The translations under genes were made by a program, and so were the position numbers. This document shows positions 1 through 9,486 of a stretch of DNA of 53,759 nt, in pieces. Each line of letters begins with the position of its first letter. Positions within the stretch are counted from its first letter, which is position 1. Location: the NCBI RefSeq assembly GCF_003236385.1, contig NZ_POUA01000006.1, positions 1 to 53,759 of the forward strand. The letters are read 5' to 3'. This DNA comes from Spongiactinospora gelatinilytica (lineage in GTDB: Bacteria; Actinomycetota; Actinomycetes; Streptosporangiales; Streptosporangiaceae). A model generated the notes under the pieces. That model ran no database searches. It had not been told where the DNA came from and was given only the letters and a program-made list of their open reading frames with translations.

Positions 1-19
1 CCCCGAGAAGGCACCGCCA

Positions 20-964
20 ATGAGCGATCAAGAGCCGCTGACCGCTCGAATCCCGGCGGACATCGACCGCCCCGACAAGATCGCCTATGGCCTCACCTTC
101 CGGCAGATCCTCATCATCACCGCAACCGGAGCAGCCGCCGCAGGCATCTACTACCTCTTCCACCACCTGCTGCCCATCGTGGTCCTGGCAGCCGTACTCC
201 TGCCCGTCCTGGCCGTGGGGCTTGCTGTCGCCCTCGGCCGCCGAGACGGACTCACCCTGGACCGCTTCGCCATGGCCGCTCTGCGGTTCACCCATTCCTC
301 AAAGCGGCTGGTGGCCGCACCGGAAGGCGTCAGTGAGCCGCCGAGCTGGTGCCGTCTGCGCGGCAAGCTGCCCACTCCCTTGAACCTGCCGGTACGCGCC
401 ATCCGCACCGACGGCGCGCTGGAGCTGGCCGAGGGAGGCGTCGCCGTACTGGTCGAAACCTCCACCCTCTCCTTCCACCTGCGCACCACCACAGAACAGG
501 CCGGACTGGTCGCCGCGTTCGGCCGCTGGCTCAACTCCCTGGAAGCGCCGATACAGATCCTCATCCGTACCCGCCCCATCGACCTCGGCGAGCTGATCGA
601 CACCGTCGAGCAGAAGGCCGCGAACCTGCCCCATCCAGCGCTGTCCCACGCCGCCGACCAGCACGCGGCCTTCCTCAGCCGGCTCAATGCCTCCCCGGAT
701 CTGCTCGCCCGCCAAGTCCTCATCGTCCTTCGCGACCACCAGGCCCCCGGCAGACGCGCGGTGCGGCGCGACGCCTCCGCGGCGGTCCTCCTGCGCCGCG
801 CAACCGAGATCGCGCGAAACCTCGCCGCTTTCGGCGTCACCGCCGGCGTACTCGACGCCCAGACCGCCTACCAGGTGCTCTCAGAGTGCCTGGACCCAGG
901 CGGATGGCATTCCGCCGACACCGCGCTGCCCCACGAGCCCGTCACCACCAGGGAGGACCCATGA
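20..964 (+). CDS. PrgI-like conjugation membrane protein
   Basis: This 314-aa protein begins with a soluble stretch of about 28 residues, then two hydrophobic segments (about 28-48 and 50-72), then a long soluble C-terminal domain that is probably cytoplasmic. This is the layout of the PrgI-family proteins that precede the VirB4-like ATPase in actinobacterial conjugative elements, where they are thought to form part of the inner-membrane channel. The ATG follows a purine-rich stretch near the window edge. The stop overlaps the start of the next gene as ATGA, so the two are translationally coupled. The family assignment rests on topology and gene order rather than catalytic residues. Confidence 0.8.
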   Translation: MSDQEPLTARIPADIDRPDKIAYGLTFRQILIITATGAAAAGIYYLFHHLLPIVVLAAVLLPVLAVGLAVALGRRDGLTLDRFAMAALRFTHSSKRLVAAPEGVSEPPSWCRLRGKLPTPLNLPVRAIRTDGALELAEGGVAVLVETSTLSFHLRTTTEQAGLVAAFGRWLNSLEAPIQILIRTRPIDLGELIDTVEQKAANLPHPALSHAADQHAAFLSRLNASPDLLARQVLIVLRDHQAPGRRAVRRDASAAVLLRRATEIARNLAAFGVTAGVLDAQTAYQVLSECLDPGGWHSADTALPHEPVTTREDP

Positions 965-2739
965 AAGGCCGGGCCCACGAGCCGAGCACGCTACCGGCCG
1001 CCGGAGCCGTGGAGGTCGGAGCGCGCACACTCGCCTTCCCCCACGGCCACACCTCCTCCTTCGCCGTGGTCGGATACCCACGCGACGTCGGCGCAGGCTG
1101 GCTGGAACCGCTGCTCACCTACCCCGGCCGCCTGGACGTGTCCCTGCACATCGAGCCGATCCCACCGGCCGTGGCCGCGATGCGGCTGCGCCGTCAGCTC
1201 GCCCGCCTGGAATCGGCCAGCCGCTCCGACGCCGAACACGGCCGCCTGCAGGACTTCGGTACCGAGGCCGCCGCTGATGACGCCACCGAGCTGGCCGCTG
1301 GACTCGCCCAGGGACACGGCCGCCTGTTCAAGGTCGGCCTCTACCTCACCGTCCACGCCGCCACCGACGAGAAACTGACGGCCGAGGTCGAACGCGTCCA
1401 GGCGCTCGCCGCCTCCCTGCTCCTGGACGCCCAGCCGACCACCTTCCGAGCCCTGCAAGGCTGGATCACCAGCCTGCCGCTGGCCACCGATGCCATCCGG
1501 CTTCGCCGCAGCTTCGACACCACCGCGCTGGCCGCCGCCTTCCCTTTCACCTCACCGGACCTCGCCACACCGGTCGGAGACACCGCCGTCCTCTACGGCG
1601 TGAGCGCCTCCGGTTCCGGCGTCGTGCTGTGGGACCGCTTCGCCCAGGACAACCACAACTCCGTCATCCTGGCCCGCTCCGGTGCCGGTAAGAGCTTCTT
1701 CACCAAGCTGGAGACACTGCGCCTGCTGTACCAGGGCGTCGAGATCGCCGTCATCGACCCCGAAGACGAGTACGCCCGTCTCGCCCGCGCCGTCGGCGGC
1801 ACCTACCTCCGCCTCGGCGCATCCGGCGTGCGGTGGAACCCCCTCGACCTGCCCACCGGCCACGGCCCGGCCGACGACGTACTCGCCCGCCGGGCGCTCT
1901 TCCTGCAGACCCTCATCGCCACCATGCTCGGCACACCCATCACACCCCAGGACCGCGCCGTACTGGACGCCGCCATCCTCGCCACCTACGCAGCCGCCGG
2001 GATCACCACCGACCCGGCGACCTGGACACGCCCCGCCCCGCTGCTCGCCGACCTGGTCACCGCACTGCACGCCCAGCCGGGCGGCGAGGAGCTGGCCCGC
2101 CAGCTCGCCCCGTACGTGTCCGGCTCCTACCGGCACCTGTTCGACGGACCCACGACCACCAGCCTGGCCGGGCACCTGATCGTCTTCTCCCTACGGGACC
2201 TGCCGGAGGAGGTCAAACCGGTCGGCACACTGCTGGCACTGGACGCCGTCTGGCGGCGGGTGGCCAACCCCCGCGACCGCCGCAAGCGCCTGGTCGTGGT
2301 CGATGAAGCGTGGCTCCTCATGCGCGAGCCCGAAGGCGCCCGCTTCCTCTTCCGGATGGCCAAGGCGGCCAGGAAGCACTGGGCCGGGCTCGCCGTCGTC
2401 ACCCAGGACGCCGCCGACCTGCTCGCGACCGAACTCGGTCAGGCCATCGTGGCCAACGCCGCCAGCCAGATCCTCCTGCGCCAGGCGCCCCAGGCCATCA
2501 AGTCGGTAGGCGACGCCTTCGACCTGTCCGACGGCGAACGGCAGTTCCTGCTCACCGCCGAACGCGGCGAGGCCCTCCTGATCGCCGGCCCCGCCAGCCG
2601 TACCGCCTTCTACGCCACCGCCTCCCCCGAAGAGACCGAGCTGATCACCAGCGACCCCGCCGAACTGGCCCGCCTCGAACCCGGCCAAGCCCCCGCCTTC
2701 ACCACCGACCAGCAGGACGAGGAAGGGGACCCGTTGTGA
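961..2739 (+). CDS. VirB4/TraC-like conjugation ATPase
   Basis: This 592-aa ATPase probably powers the secretion channel of the element. A Walker A motif (RSGAGKS) lies at residues 239-245 and a Walker B motif (LVVVDEAW) has its acidic pair at D448-E449; the C-terminal ATPase half also reads like the VirB4/TraC family. The frame stays open far upstream of 961, but that part is antiparallel to the PrgI-like gene. I chose the ATG at 961 because it overlaps the upstream stop as ATGA and is preceded by a GGGAGG-type ribosome site. The downstream gene overlaps it by GTGA, so the three tra genes form one operon. Confidence 0.9.
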   Translation: MKGRAHEPSTLPAAGAVEVGARTLAFPHGHTSSFAVVGYPRDVGAGWLEPLLTYPGRLDVSLHIEPIPPAVAAMRLRRQLARLESASRSDAEHGRLQDFGTEAAADDATELAAGLAQGHGRLFKVGLYLTVHAATDEKLTAEVERVQALAASLLLDAQPTTFRALQGWITSLPLATDAIRLRRSFDTTALAAAFPFTSPDLATPVGDTAVLYGVSASGSGVVLWDRFAQDNHNSVILARSGAGKSFFTKLETLRLLYQGVEIAVIDPEDEYARLARAVGGTYLRLGASGVRWNPLDLPTGHGPADDVLARRALFLQTLIATMLGTPITPQDRAVLDAAILATYAAAGITTDPATWTRPAPLLADLVTALHAQPGGEELARQLAPYVSGSYRHLFDGPTTTSLAGHLIVFSLRDLPEEVKPVGTLLALDAVWRRVANPRDRRKRLVVVDEAWLLMREPEGARFLFRMAKAARKHWAGLAVVTQDAADLLATELGQAIVANAASQILLRQAPQAIKSVGDAFDLSDGERQFLLTAERGEALLIAGPASRTAFYATASPEETELITSDPAELARLEPGQAPAFTTDQQDEEGDPL

Positions 2740-4706
2740 GCCCCTGCCTCCTGTGCGACCTCACCGATCGCGACGTCGAAGCAGTACTCGACACCCTGAG
2801 CGACCTCCCCTCCCGGCTACCAGAACTGCTCGCCCAATACGGCTGGCACATCGGCGCGACCGTGACCTGCGTCCTGTTCGTGCTGGCCCTCCTACGGCAC
2901 GGCCTGGCACTCCTGCGACACACCAGGCTCGAACCCGGCTCACGCCTCATCGAGATCACCCCACCCCCGCAGACCGACCCGAGCGGCGCGCTGGTCCTGT
3001 GGAGCCACCTCCTGGGACTCCTGCGCCCGGCCTGGAAACGGCTGCTCACCGGTCAGCCGCATCTGGTCTGGGAGTACATCGCCGACGAGTCAGGTGTCCG
3101 CATCCAGCTCTGGGTGCCCGGCACCGTCCCGCCCGGCACCGTGGAGAAGGCCGTCCAGGCGGCCTGGCCCGGTACGACGATCATCACCCACCCGGCGACC
3201 GCCCCGCTGAACACCAAAGCCCGCACGGCAGGCGGACGGCTCCTGCTCGGCCGCCCCGAGCACTTCCCGCTCAAGACCGACCATCCCAACGACCCGGTGC
3301 GTTCGATGCTCGCCGCCATGACCGGCCTGCGCCCCGGCGAGCACGCCCTGGTGCAGATTTTCGCCCGGCCCACCACCGGCAGACGACTACGCCGCGCACA
3401 CCGAGCGGCAGCCGCCCTGCGCGGAGCCAGAACTGCCAGCCTTCTCGGACAGGCCCTGGACGAGCTCGCCCCCATGTCCGGCCACACTCATGCCGGGCAA
3501 CTGGCCCGCATGTTCCCCGAACGCGCCGACCAGGTCCGCGCCATCCTCACCAAAGCCGCCCAGCCCCGCTACGAAGTCGCCGTCCGATACACGGTCACCG
3601 GCGAGGCGGTGCCTCCGTTGCGCGGCCGGGCACACACCCTGGCCGGCGTCTTCGCCTTGTACACCTCCGGCCACCAGTACCTGCGCCGCGCCCGGCTCTT
3701 CCCCAGCAGGCCGGGTTCGCGGCAGCTCGGCTCCGGATATCTGCTCTCGGTCGGCGAACTGGCCGCGCTCGCCCACCTGCCCTGGGACATCGACGCCCCG
3801 GGCGTCACCCGCGCCGGAGCGCGCCCCGTCGCCCCGTCGCCGGCCGTACCGAGCGGCCCGGCCGACCAGCGCGTCCGCGTGTTGGGCGACGCCGACAGCG
3901 GCCACAGACGGCCCGTGGCCATGCCCGTCCCGGACGGCCGCCATCACGTCCACGTACTCGGCGGCACCGGCGTCGGCAAATCCACCCTACTGGCCAACAT
4001 GGTCCTCGCCGACGCCGAAGCGAGCCGAGGCGCCCTGGTGATCGACCCGAAGGGCGACCTGATCACCGACGTACTGGCCCGGCTGCCCAGCCGCGCGATC
4101 GGCTCAACCGTCGTCTTCGACCCGCAAGACGCCGCCCCGCCACCCGTCATCAACGTCCTCGCCGGTCCCAACCCCGCCTTCGCCGTCGATTCCATCGTCA
4201 CCATCTTCCACCGGTGCTTTTCCACAGCCTGGGGACCACGCGTGGACGACCTCCTGCGCTCGACGTGCCTGACCCTCACCAAGGTCCTCGGGCCGCGCGC
4301 CACCCTGGCCGACGTACCGAAGCTGCTCACCGACTCCGCCTACCGCACGCGGATCACCGCCCGGCTGGGCGACGAACTTTTGGCCAGCTTCTGGGACTCC
4401 TACCAGGCTCTCACCCCAGCCGGGCAGGCCACCGTGATCGGCCCGGTCATGAACAAGCTCCGCGCCGTCCTGCTTCGGCCCTTCATCCGGCACGCCCTCA
4501 CCAGCCCAACCACCACCGTCCCCATCGGCGAACTTCTCGACGAGGGCGGTCTCATTCTCGCCCGCCTGCCCAAAGGCATCCTCGGCGATGACGCCGCCCG
4601 GCTGTTCGGCTCGATCCTGCTCGCCCACACCTGGCATGCCACCACCCGCCGGGCGGTACTCGCCGCATCCGCCCGCCCCGACGCAGCCCTCTACATCGAT
4701 GAGACG
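2736..4706 (+). CDS. TraG/VirD4-like coupling protein, 5' exon (657 codons)
   Basis: This is the N-terminal part of a type IV coupling protein that would dock the DNA substrate to the conjugation channel. A GTG start at 2736 overlaps the VirB4 stop as GTGA. A hydrophobic segment at about 46-64 probably anchors the protein. The Walker A motif GTGVGKST is at residues 410-417 and the Walker B motif LYIDE at 652-656. After codon 657 (acg, 4704-4706) the reading frame enters a group II intron; without splicing it would end at 4781 after 25 foreign residues. Joining to 6881 gives the smooth family-like sequence DET-HNFLNLPG and a protein of 802 aa. Confidence 0.88.
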
Positions 4707-5315
4707 GTGCGCCACGAGGCGCTGCAAGACCGGGTCGGGGTGAAAGACCCCGACCTGCGGCCAGTCGCAGCTGGCTGCTGAAGCTGAGGACAGCCCGAAC
4801 CGGGAGACGCCGGGGAGGGCGGGAGCAGTCCTGACAACGCCGGGACGGTCTGGCATCACCAGACGGGCCGGGTCCGGCAAGCAACGCGGAAAGGTGTACG
4901 AGAGGAACCGGTGTATGAGGCTCCGTAAGCGATGTGCCAGCTCAAACCTGGTGGATATGGGCTGGTCTGCAGTGCGTGACCCCGGCGGGCAGCCGTCGGT
5001 GTGGTCAACTCCGACGTCGAACTGTATTCGTCGACCAGGAGGCCGGTGGGAAAGCCTGCGGCGTACCACTGGCGATGCTGCCGGGGCAGAGTCGGGCACC
5101 TCCTCCGCGAACCGGTCTCGCAGTGAACGTGGGAACCACCCGTGGCCGCCCTTCCCCCTCACCCGCCAGGTGCGGGGCGGGCAGGCACGTCGTCGGCTGA
5201 TGGCCACGAGGTGGGGCGGAGGCCCCGTAGTAGTCCGAGCGCGGGAAAGCCGCGCACATGGCGAAGGGGGCCAGCAAGTCAGCAGCCGAAGCACTGGAAT
5301 GCCAGGAGGCCGCCG

Positions 5316-6752
5316 GTGAATACCGACGATTCGGAGCTGGCCCTTTACCGGGCTCGCGATCGGGTACTGGAGATCCAGACCAAGCTGCACCGCTGGGCAA
5401 AGCAAGATTCTCATCGACGGTTCGATGATCTGTTCAATCTCGTCACCGACCCGGCGTTCCTTCTGGTCGCCTGGGATCGGGTGCGGGGCAACAAGGGAGC
5501 CAAGACCGCCGGAGTGGACGGTCACACCGCGGTATCGGTCGTGCGGTGGACCGGGGTCGAGGAGTACCTCGACCGGCTGCGGACCTGCCTGAAGGACCGT
5601 GGTTTCCAGCCGGTACCCGTCCGGGAGCGGATGATTCCCAAGGCGAACGGCAAGCTCCGCCGCCTGGGCATCGCCACGATCACGGATCGGGTGGTTCAGG
5701 CTTCCTTGAAGCTGGTGTTGGAGCCGATTTTCGAGGCGGATTTCCTTCCGTGTTCCTACGGGTTCCGTCCGAATCGCCGGGCTCACGACGCGGTGGCCGA
5801 GGTGCGCTACCTATCCTCCCGCACGTTTCGGTGGGTGATAGAGGGCGACATCAAGGCATGTTTCGACGAGATCTCGCATCCCGCCCTCATGGGACGGGTG
5901 CGGGTTCGAATCGGAGACAAACGCGTCCTGGCTCTGGTGAAGGCGTTCTTGAAGGCGGGCATCCTCGATGAGGAACGCATGCTGCGCAAGACCGACGCCG
6001 GTACCCCGCAGGGTTCGATCTTGTCGCCGCTGTTGAGCAACGTGGCCTTGTCGGTTCTGGACGAACACTTCGCCCAGGCCCCCGGCGGCCCGATCAACAC
6101 CCGGTGGGAGAGGGACAAGCGCCGCGCCAACGGTCTTGCGAACTTCCGGCTGGTCCGGTACGCGGATGACTGGTGCCTGATGGTCTCAGGCGCCCGGCAC
6201 GACGCCGAGGCCCTCTGCCTGGAGGCGGAGAAGGTCCTGGCGACGATGGGCCTGCGCCTGTCGCCGGACAAGACCCTGATCACCCACATCGACGAAGGCC
6301 TGGACTTCCTCGGCTGGCACATCCAGCGCCACCACAAGAAGGGCACCCAGGACCGGTACTACGTCTACACCTATCCCTCGAAGAAGGCCCTGGCCTCCAT
6401 CAAGGACAAGGTCAAGACCTTGTGCCGGCAGACCACGAACCAACCACTGGCCGACCTGCTCATCCCACTGAATCGGATGTTGCGGGGCTGGTGCGCCTAC
6501 TTCCAGCCCGGGGTGTCCTTCGCGACCTTCCAGTACCTGCGTGCTTTCGTCTGGGAGCACGTGTGGGCCTGGATCCGCCGCAAGCACCCCAAGAGCAACT
6601 GGAAGGAACTCCGCCGCCGCTACTGCGGGGGTGGCTGGTGGCCCAGCGACGGAGAGGTGACCTTGTTCAACCCCGGTGCAGCGGGCACGACCCGCTACCG
6701 CTACCGGGGCGCGGCGATCCCCAATCCGTGGACCAGCGGGACAACCCGATGA
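5316..6752 (+). CDS. ltrA: Group II intron reverse transcriptase/maturase
   Basis: This 478-aa intron-encoded protein would bind the intron RNA, assist its splicing and copy it into DNA during mobility. The frame is open from 5142, but the GTG at 5316 follows AGGAGG by six bases and begins the recognisable protein. Reverse-transcriptase blocks run from about residue 60 to 330, including GTPQGS and the catalytic YADD at 282-285. They are followed by the maturase X region (LNRMLRGWCAYF). The C-terminus ends soon afterwards with basic and aromatic residues, and I see no HNH endonuclease motif, so it would be an endonuclease-minus type. No frameshift is visible, so the intron may still be active. 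Confidence 0.92.
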   Translation: MNTDDSELALYRARDRVLEIQTKLHRWAKQDSHRRFDDLFNLVTDPAFLLVAWDRVRGNKGAKTAGVDGHTAVSVVRWTGVEEYLDRLRTCLKDRGFQPVPVRERMIPKANGKLRRLGIATITDRVVQASLKLVLEPIFEADFLPCSYGFRPNRRAHDAVAEVRYLSSRTFRWVIEGDIKACFDEISHPALMGRVRVRIGDKRVLALVKAFLKAGILDEERMLRKTDAGTPQGSILSPLLSNVALSVLDEHFAQAPGGPINTRWERDKRRANGLANFRLVRYADDWCLMVSGARHDAEALCLEAEKVLATMGLRLSPDKTLITHIDEGLDFLGWHIQRHHKKGTQDRYYVYTYPSKKALASIKDKVKTLCRQTTNQPLADLLIPLNRMLRGWCAYFQPGVSFATFQYLRAFVWEHVWAWIRRKHPKSNWKELRRRYCGGGWWPSDGEVTLFNPGAAGTTRYRYRGAAIPNPWTSGTTR

Positions 6753-6782
6753 GAAACGCCATGCCCGAACGGGACTTGCGGA

Positions 6783-6816
6783 GAGCCGGATGCTCAGAAA
6801 TGGGCACGTCCGGTTC
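6783..6816 (+). ncRNA. Group II intron domain V catalytic hairpin
   Basis: This is a 34-nt hairpin of the typical domain V form. It begins GAGCCGGAT and ends GTCCGGTTC, has a GAAA-type terminal loop and carries the small internal AC bulge on the 3' arm. Domain V is the most conserved RNA element of group II introns and forms the ribozyme active site. Its presence just after the maturase gene and 64 nt before the deduced 3' end supports the intron call. Confidence 0.88.
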
Positions 6817-6880
6817 GGGAAGCGGTCCGGAGAAACCCACCGGTGGAAACACTGGCAGGGCGCTCTGGGCCGACTTTCAC

Positions 6881-7318
6881 CACAACTTCCTCAACCTCCC
6901 AGGCCACATCAGCGACGTCCTGGCCGAGGCGCGCGGCTACCGCCTCTCCCTCGTACTCGCCCACCAGCACCTTGACCAGCTCCCCGCCGACCTCCGCGAA
7001 GCCCTGTCGGCCGACGCCCGAAACAAAATCTTCTTCACCACCTCCCCCAAGGACGCCAACGACCTCAAGGCGCACACCGCTCCATTGATCACCCCACACG
7101 ACCTGGCCCACCTCGGCGCCTACCAGGCCGCCATCCGGCTGATCATCGACGGCCGGCAGACCCCGCCCTGCACCGTACGCACCCGGCCACTGCCACCGAT
7201 CACAAGCGGCCGTGAAGAAGAAATCCGCAAGGCCTCCCGCGAGCGCTTCTCAACCGCCAGCCCCGAACCGACCCCACGCAACAGACGACGCGAGTCCGCC
7301 GACCCACGCAACCACTAG
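6881..7318 (+). CDS. TraG/VirD4-like coupling protein, 3' exon
   Basis: This is the C-terminal 145 codons of the coupling protein after the intron. It opens with HNFLNLPGHISDVLAEAR, the segment that normally follows Walker B in TraG-like ATPases, then LVLAHQHLDQLP and the conserved core ending around GAYQAAIRL. A basic, proline-rich tail follows. The upstream open frame between 6173 and 6880 belongs to intron sequence in another frame and is not protein of this gene. The stop lies 23 bp before the next gene, which has its own ribosome site. Confidence 0.87.
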   Translation, partial: HNFLNLPGHISDVLAEARGYRLSLVLAHQHLDQLPADLREALSADARNKIFFTTSPKDANDLKAHTAPLITPHDLAHLGAYQAAIRLIIDGRQTPPCTVRTRPLPPITSGREEEIRKASRERFSTASPEPTPRNRRRESADPRNH

Positions 7319-7341
7319 CAAACGAACAGGGAGAAGATCAC

Positions 7342-8232
7342 ATGCCGGTGACCCGTACGCCCCTCGGACTGCCTCGCCTCGATGCCGCCGCACTGGCCGA
7401 GCTGGCCGCCCGGCTGACCCCGCGCGACTACGAGATCCTCAGCCACCTGCACCAACACCGAGTCCTGACCACCCACCAGATCCAAAAGATCTTCTTCAAC
7501 CTGCCCCAGCCGACCCGACGCCGCCTCGGCATCCTGCACGCGTTCCACACCATCACCCGCTTTCGCCCCTGGACCGCGTACGGCGGCGGCTCGGCCCCCT
7601 CCCACTGGATCCTCGGCCGAGCGGGAGCCGCCGTCCTGGCGCTCAAAGATGACACCACCATCGCCCAGCTCGGCTACCACCCCGACAGGGCCATGGCCAT
7701 CTCCGTCTCCAAGCGGCTCGGCCACCAGATCGGCGTCAACGACTTCTTCGCCGACCTCCACCACCACGCCCGCCGTACCACTCGACAGGCCGAGGTGGGC
7801 GCATGGTGGTCCGAACGCCGCTGCGCGCAGCTCTGGGGCGACCTCGCCCGCCCCGACGCCTTCGGCCGATGGAGCGAGAACGGGCGCCAGCTCGACTTCT
7901 TCCTCGAACACGACACCGGCAGCGAAACCCTCACCAAGGTCATCGCCAAACTCGCCGACTACGCCAACCTCGCCGAAGCCACCGGCATCTCTACTCCAGT
8001 GCTGCTCTGGCTGCCCAGCCGAGCCCGGGAGACCAACCTGCGCCAGCGGCTGACCAGCGCAGAGGTCCCCGTGGCCACCGCCGTCCACACCACGATCGGA
8101 GACGGCCCAGCCGGACCGGTATGGCTGGCGGTCGGCTCCGAAGGCCCACGACTACGCCTGGCGGAACTCGGCGATGCCTGGCCCCACCTCGGCCGCGCCA
8201 CCGACTCTCCGGCCGGAGCCGACAAGGAGTGA
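7342..8232 (+). CDS. Replication-relaxation family protein
   Basis: This 296-aa protein has a predicted winged-helix N-terminus (TPRDYEILSHLHQHRVLTTHQ, with the LTTHQI helix typical of the family). A longer alpha/beta region follows with GRQLDFFLEHDTGSETL. This pattern is familiar from replication-relaxation proteins next to conjugation genes in actinobacterial elements, where they are thought to act on element DNA or its replication; the precise reaction is not established. A GGGAG ribosome site precedes the ATG, and the stop overlaps the next start as GTGA. Confidence 0.75.
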   Translation: MPVTRTPLGLPRLDAAALAELAARLTPRDYEILSHLHQHRVLTTHQIQKIFFNLPQPTRRRLGILHAFHTITRFRPWTAYGGGSAPSHWILGRAGAAVLALKDDTTIAQLGYHPDRAMAISVSKRLGHQIGVNDFFADLHHHARRTTRQAEVGAWWSERRCAQLWGDLARPDAFGRWSENGRQLDFFLEHDTGSETLTKVIAKLADYANLAEATGISTPVLLWLPSRARETNLRQRLTSAEVPVATAVHTTIGDGPAGPVWLAVGSEGPRLRLAELGDAWPHLGRATDSPAGADKE

Positions 8233-9143
8233 AGTACGCCGCGGCCGGTGCCGCTTTCTTTCTGCTCATCGGGCTGTTCATCGCGGCGGCCGGAAGTGTC
8301 CTCACCAGCTCCGGCGGCCCCGGCTGCCTGGCAACGCCCGGACCGGACAGCTCACAACAACCCGTCGGAACCCTCGACGAGGAGCAGAAGCGTAACGCCA
8401 CACTCATCATCCAGGCCGCGCTGCACCGAGGCCTGCCGACACGGGCGGCCGTGATCGCGGTCGCCACAGCCTTGCAGGAGTCCCACCTCCGCAACGCCTC
8501 TCACGGCCACCTCGACTCATTGGGCCTGTTTCAGCAGCGCCCCTCGCAAGGATGGGGAAGTCCCGAGCAGATCCTCGACCCCGCATACGCGACCAGCCAG
8601 TTCTACGACCGCCTAGTCAAAATTCCTCGCTGGGAGCGACTTCCACTCGCCCACGCCGCCCAGGCCGTACAACGGTCCGCCTTCCCCGACGCCTACACGA
8701 AATGGGAGCCGCTTTCCCAGCGCCTCGTCGATGCCGTCGCCGGCTTCTGCGTCGTACCCGTCGGAGGGGAAGGCGTCTCCGCTGTTCTCGCATACGCACA
8801 CGCACAGCTCGGCAAGCCCTACGTCTGGGGAGCCGAAGGGCCAGCCGCCTTCGACTGCTCCGGGCTCACCATGCGGGCCTACCAGGCGGCCGGACTCAAC
8901 ATCCCGCGAGTAGCGGCTGACCAGTGGCGCTACGGCCCTCCCGTCCCACGAGGTCAGGAAAAGCCGGGCGACCTGGTGTTCTTCCGGATGTACCGCGGCG
9001 AACCCCAGCACGTCGGCCTCGTCATCGGCAACAGACAGATGATCCACGCACCGAACAGCAGAGACGTCGTCAAGATCGCGTCCTACCAATGGCCGGACCT
9101 GGTCGGCTTCACACGCCCGATGGCCCGCAGGGCCGCACGGTAA
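8229..9143 (+). CDS. Membrane-anchored NlpC/P60 peptidoglycan hydrolase
   Basis: This 304-aa protein probably opens the cell wall for the conjugation channel. An N-terminal hydrophobic helix (about residues 4-26) anchors it or acts as an uncleaved signal. Residues of about 45-165 hold a lysozyme-like region with ALQESHLRN and SLGLFQQRPS, as in VirB1-type enzymes. The C-terminal NlpC/P60 endopeptidase has its catalytic Cys in FDCSGLTMRAY and its His in PQHVGLVIG. The GTG at 8229 overlaps the previous stop; the open frame upstream from 7803 is shadow sequence. It is the last gene of the transfer operon. Confidence 0.85.
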   Translation: MKYAAAGAAFFLLIGLFIAAAGSVLTSSGGPGCLATPGPDSSQQPVGTLDEEQKRNATLIIQAALHRGLPTRAAVIAVATALQESHLRNASHGHLDSLGLFQQRPSQGWGSPEQILDPAYATSQFYDRLVKIPRWERLPLAHAAQAVQRSAFPDAYTKWEPLSQRLVDAVAGFCVVPVGGEGVSAVLAYAHAQLGKPYVWGAEGPAAFDCSGLTMRAYQAAGLNIPRVAADQWRYGPPVPRGQEKPGDLVFFRMYRGEPQHVGLVIGNRQMIHAPNSRDVVKIASYQWPDLVGFTRPMARRAAR

Positions 9144-9486
9144 CGACCACTGCGGAGCTGCTCCATATCGATGTCGGAGGCACTAAGAAGCGTTTCACGG
9201 ACCACAACCCTTCCCAGACGATCAGCTCAGGGGGCCGGTGCCATTCCACGCCGCACTAGGCGGCGGCCGGGGCCGATCGTGGCGAACACGATGCTCTCAT
9301 TCCGATGCATGAGGGGATGTCTCCTTCCCAGTGGCGCTAGGGAGAGAAACCAAGACATCACGTCGCTACCGTCTCATCCGCCACCGCCGCCGAGTTGGAG
9401 GCAGGCGTGCGGGAGATCATGGATCGGTACCCAACGCCGATCATGCGTATTGACCGGTACGTGTTCCTCCTGAGGACCACCCCCGG
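9144..9486. other. Gene-free stretch after the transfer operon
   Basis: These 343 bases lie between the convergent ends of the NlpC/P60 gene and a minus-strand HTH gene. Short open frames exist, but none has a ribosome site or a recognisable protein. I see no clear terminator hairpin and no tRNA-like attachment site. Confidence 0.5.

Larger units (their letters stand above)
4707..6880 (+). mobile_element. Group II intron inserted in the coupling-protein gene
   Basis: The element starts with GTGCGCC, which fits the GUGYG 5' consensus of bacterial group II introns. It carries a maturase-type reverse transcriptase and has a canonical 34-nt domain V at 6783-6816. It ends in TTTCAC, matching the AY 3' consensus, with a bulge-type A at 6873, eight bases from the end, after a short helix (CGGTCC with GGGCCG) that would be domain VI. 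With these boundaries the flanking exons fuse in frame exactly at the conserved Walker B region. The length is 2174 nt. The boundaries are inferred from consensus and from frame restoration and have not been tested. Confidence 0.88.

Noticed and set aside
349-960. N-terminal extension of the VirB4-like gene
   Set aside because: The extension overlaps the PrgI-like gene out of frame and is Arg/Pro-rich shadow; the ATGA-coupled start at 961 explains the gene.
4104-5786. Long minus-strand open frame (560 codons)
   Set aside because: It is antisense to the coupling-protein exon and intron RT; composition reads as a GC-driven shadow and no family motif is present.
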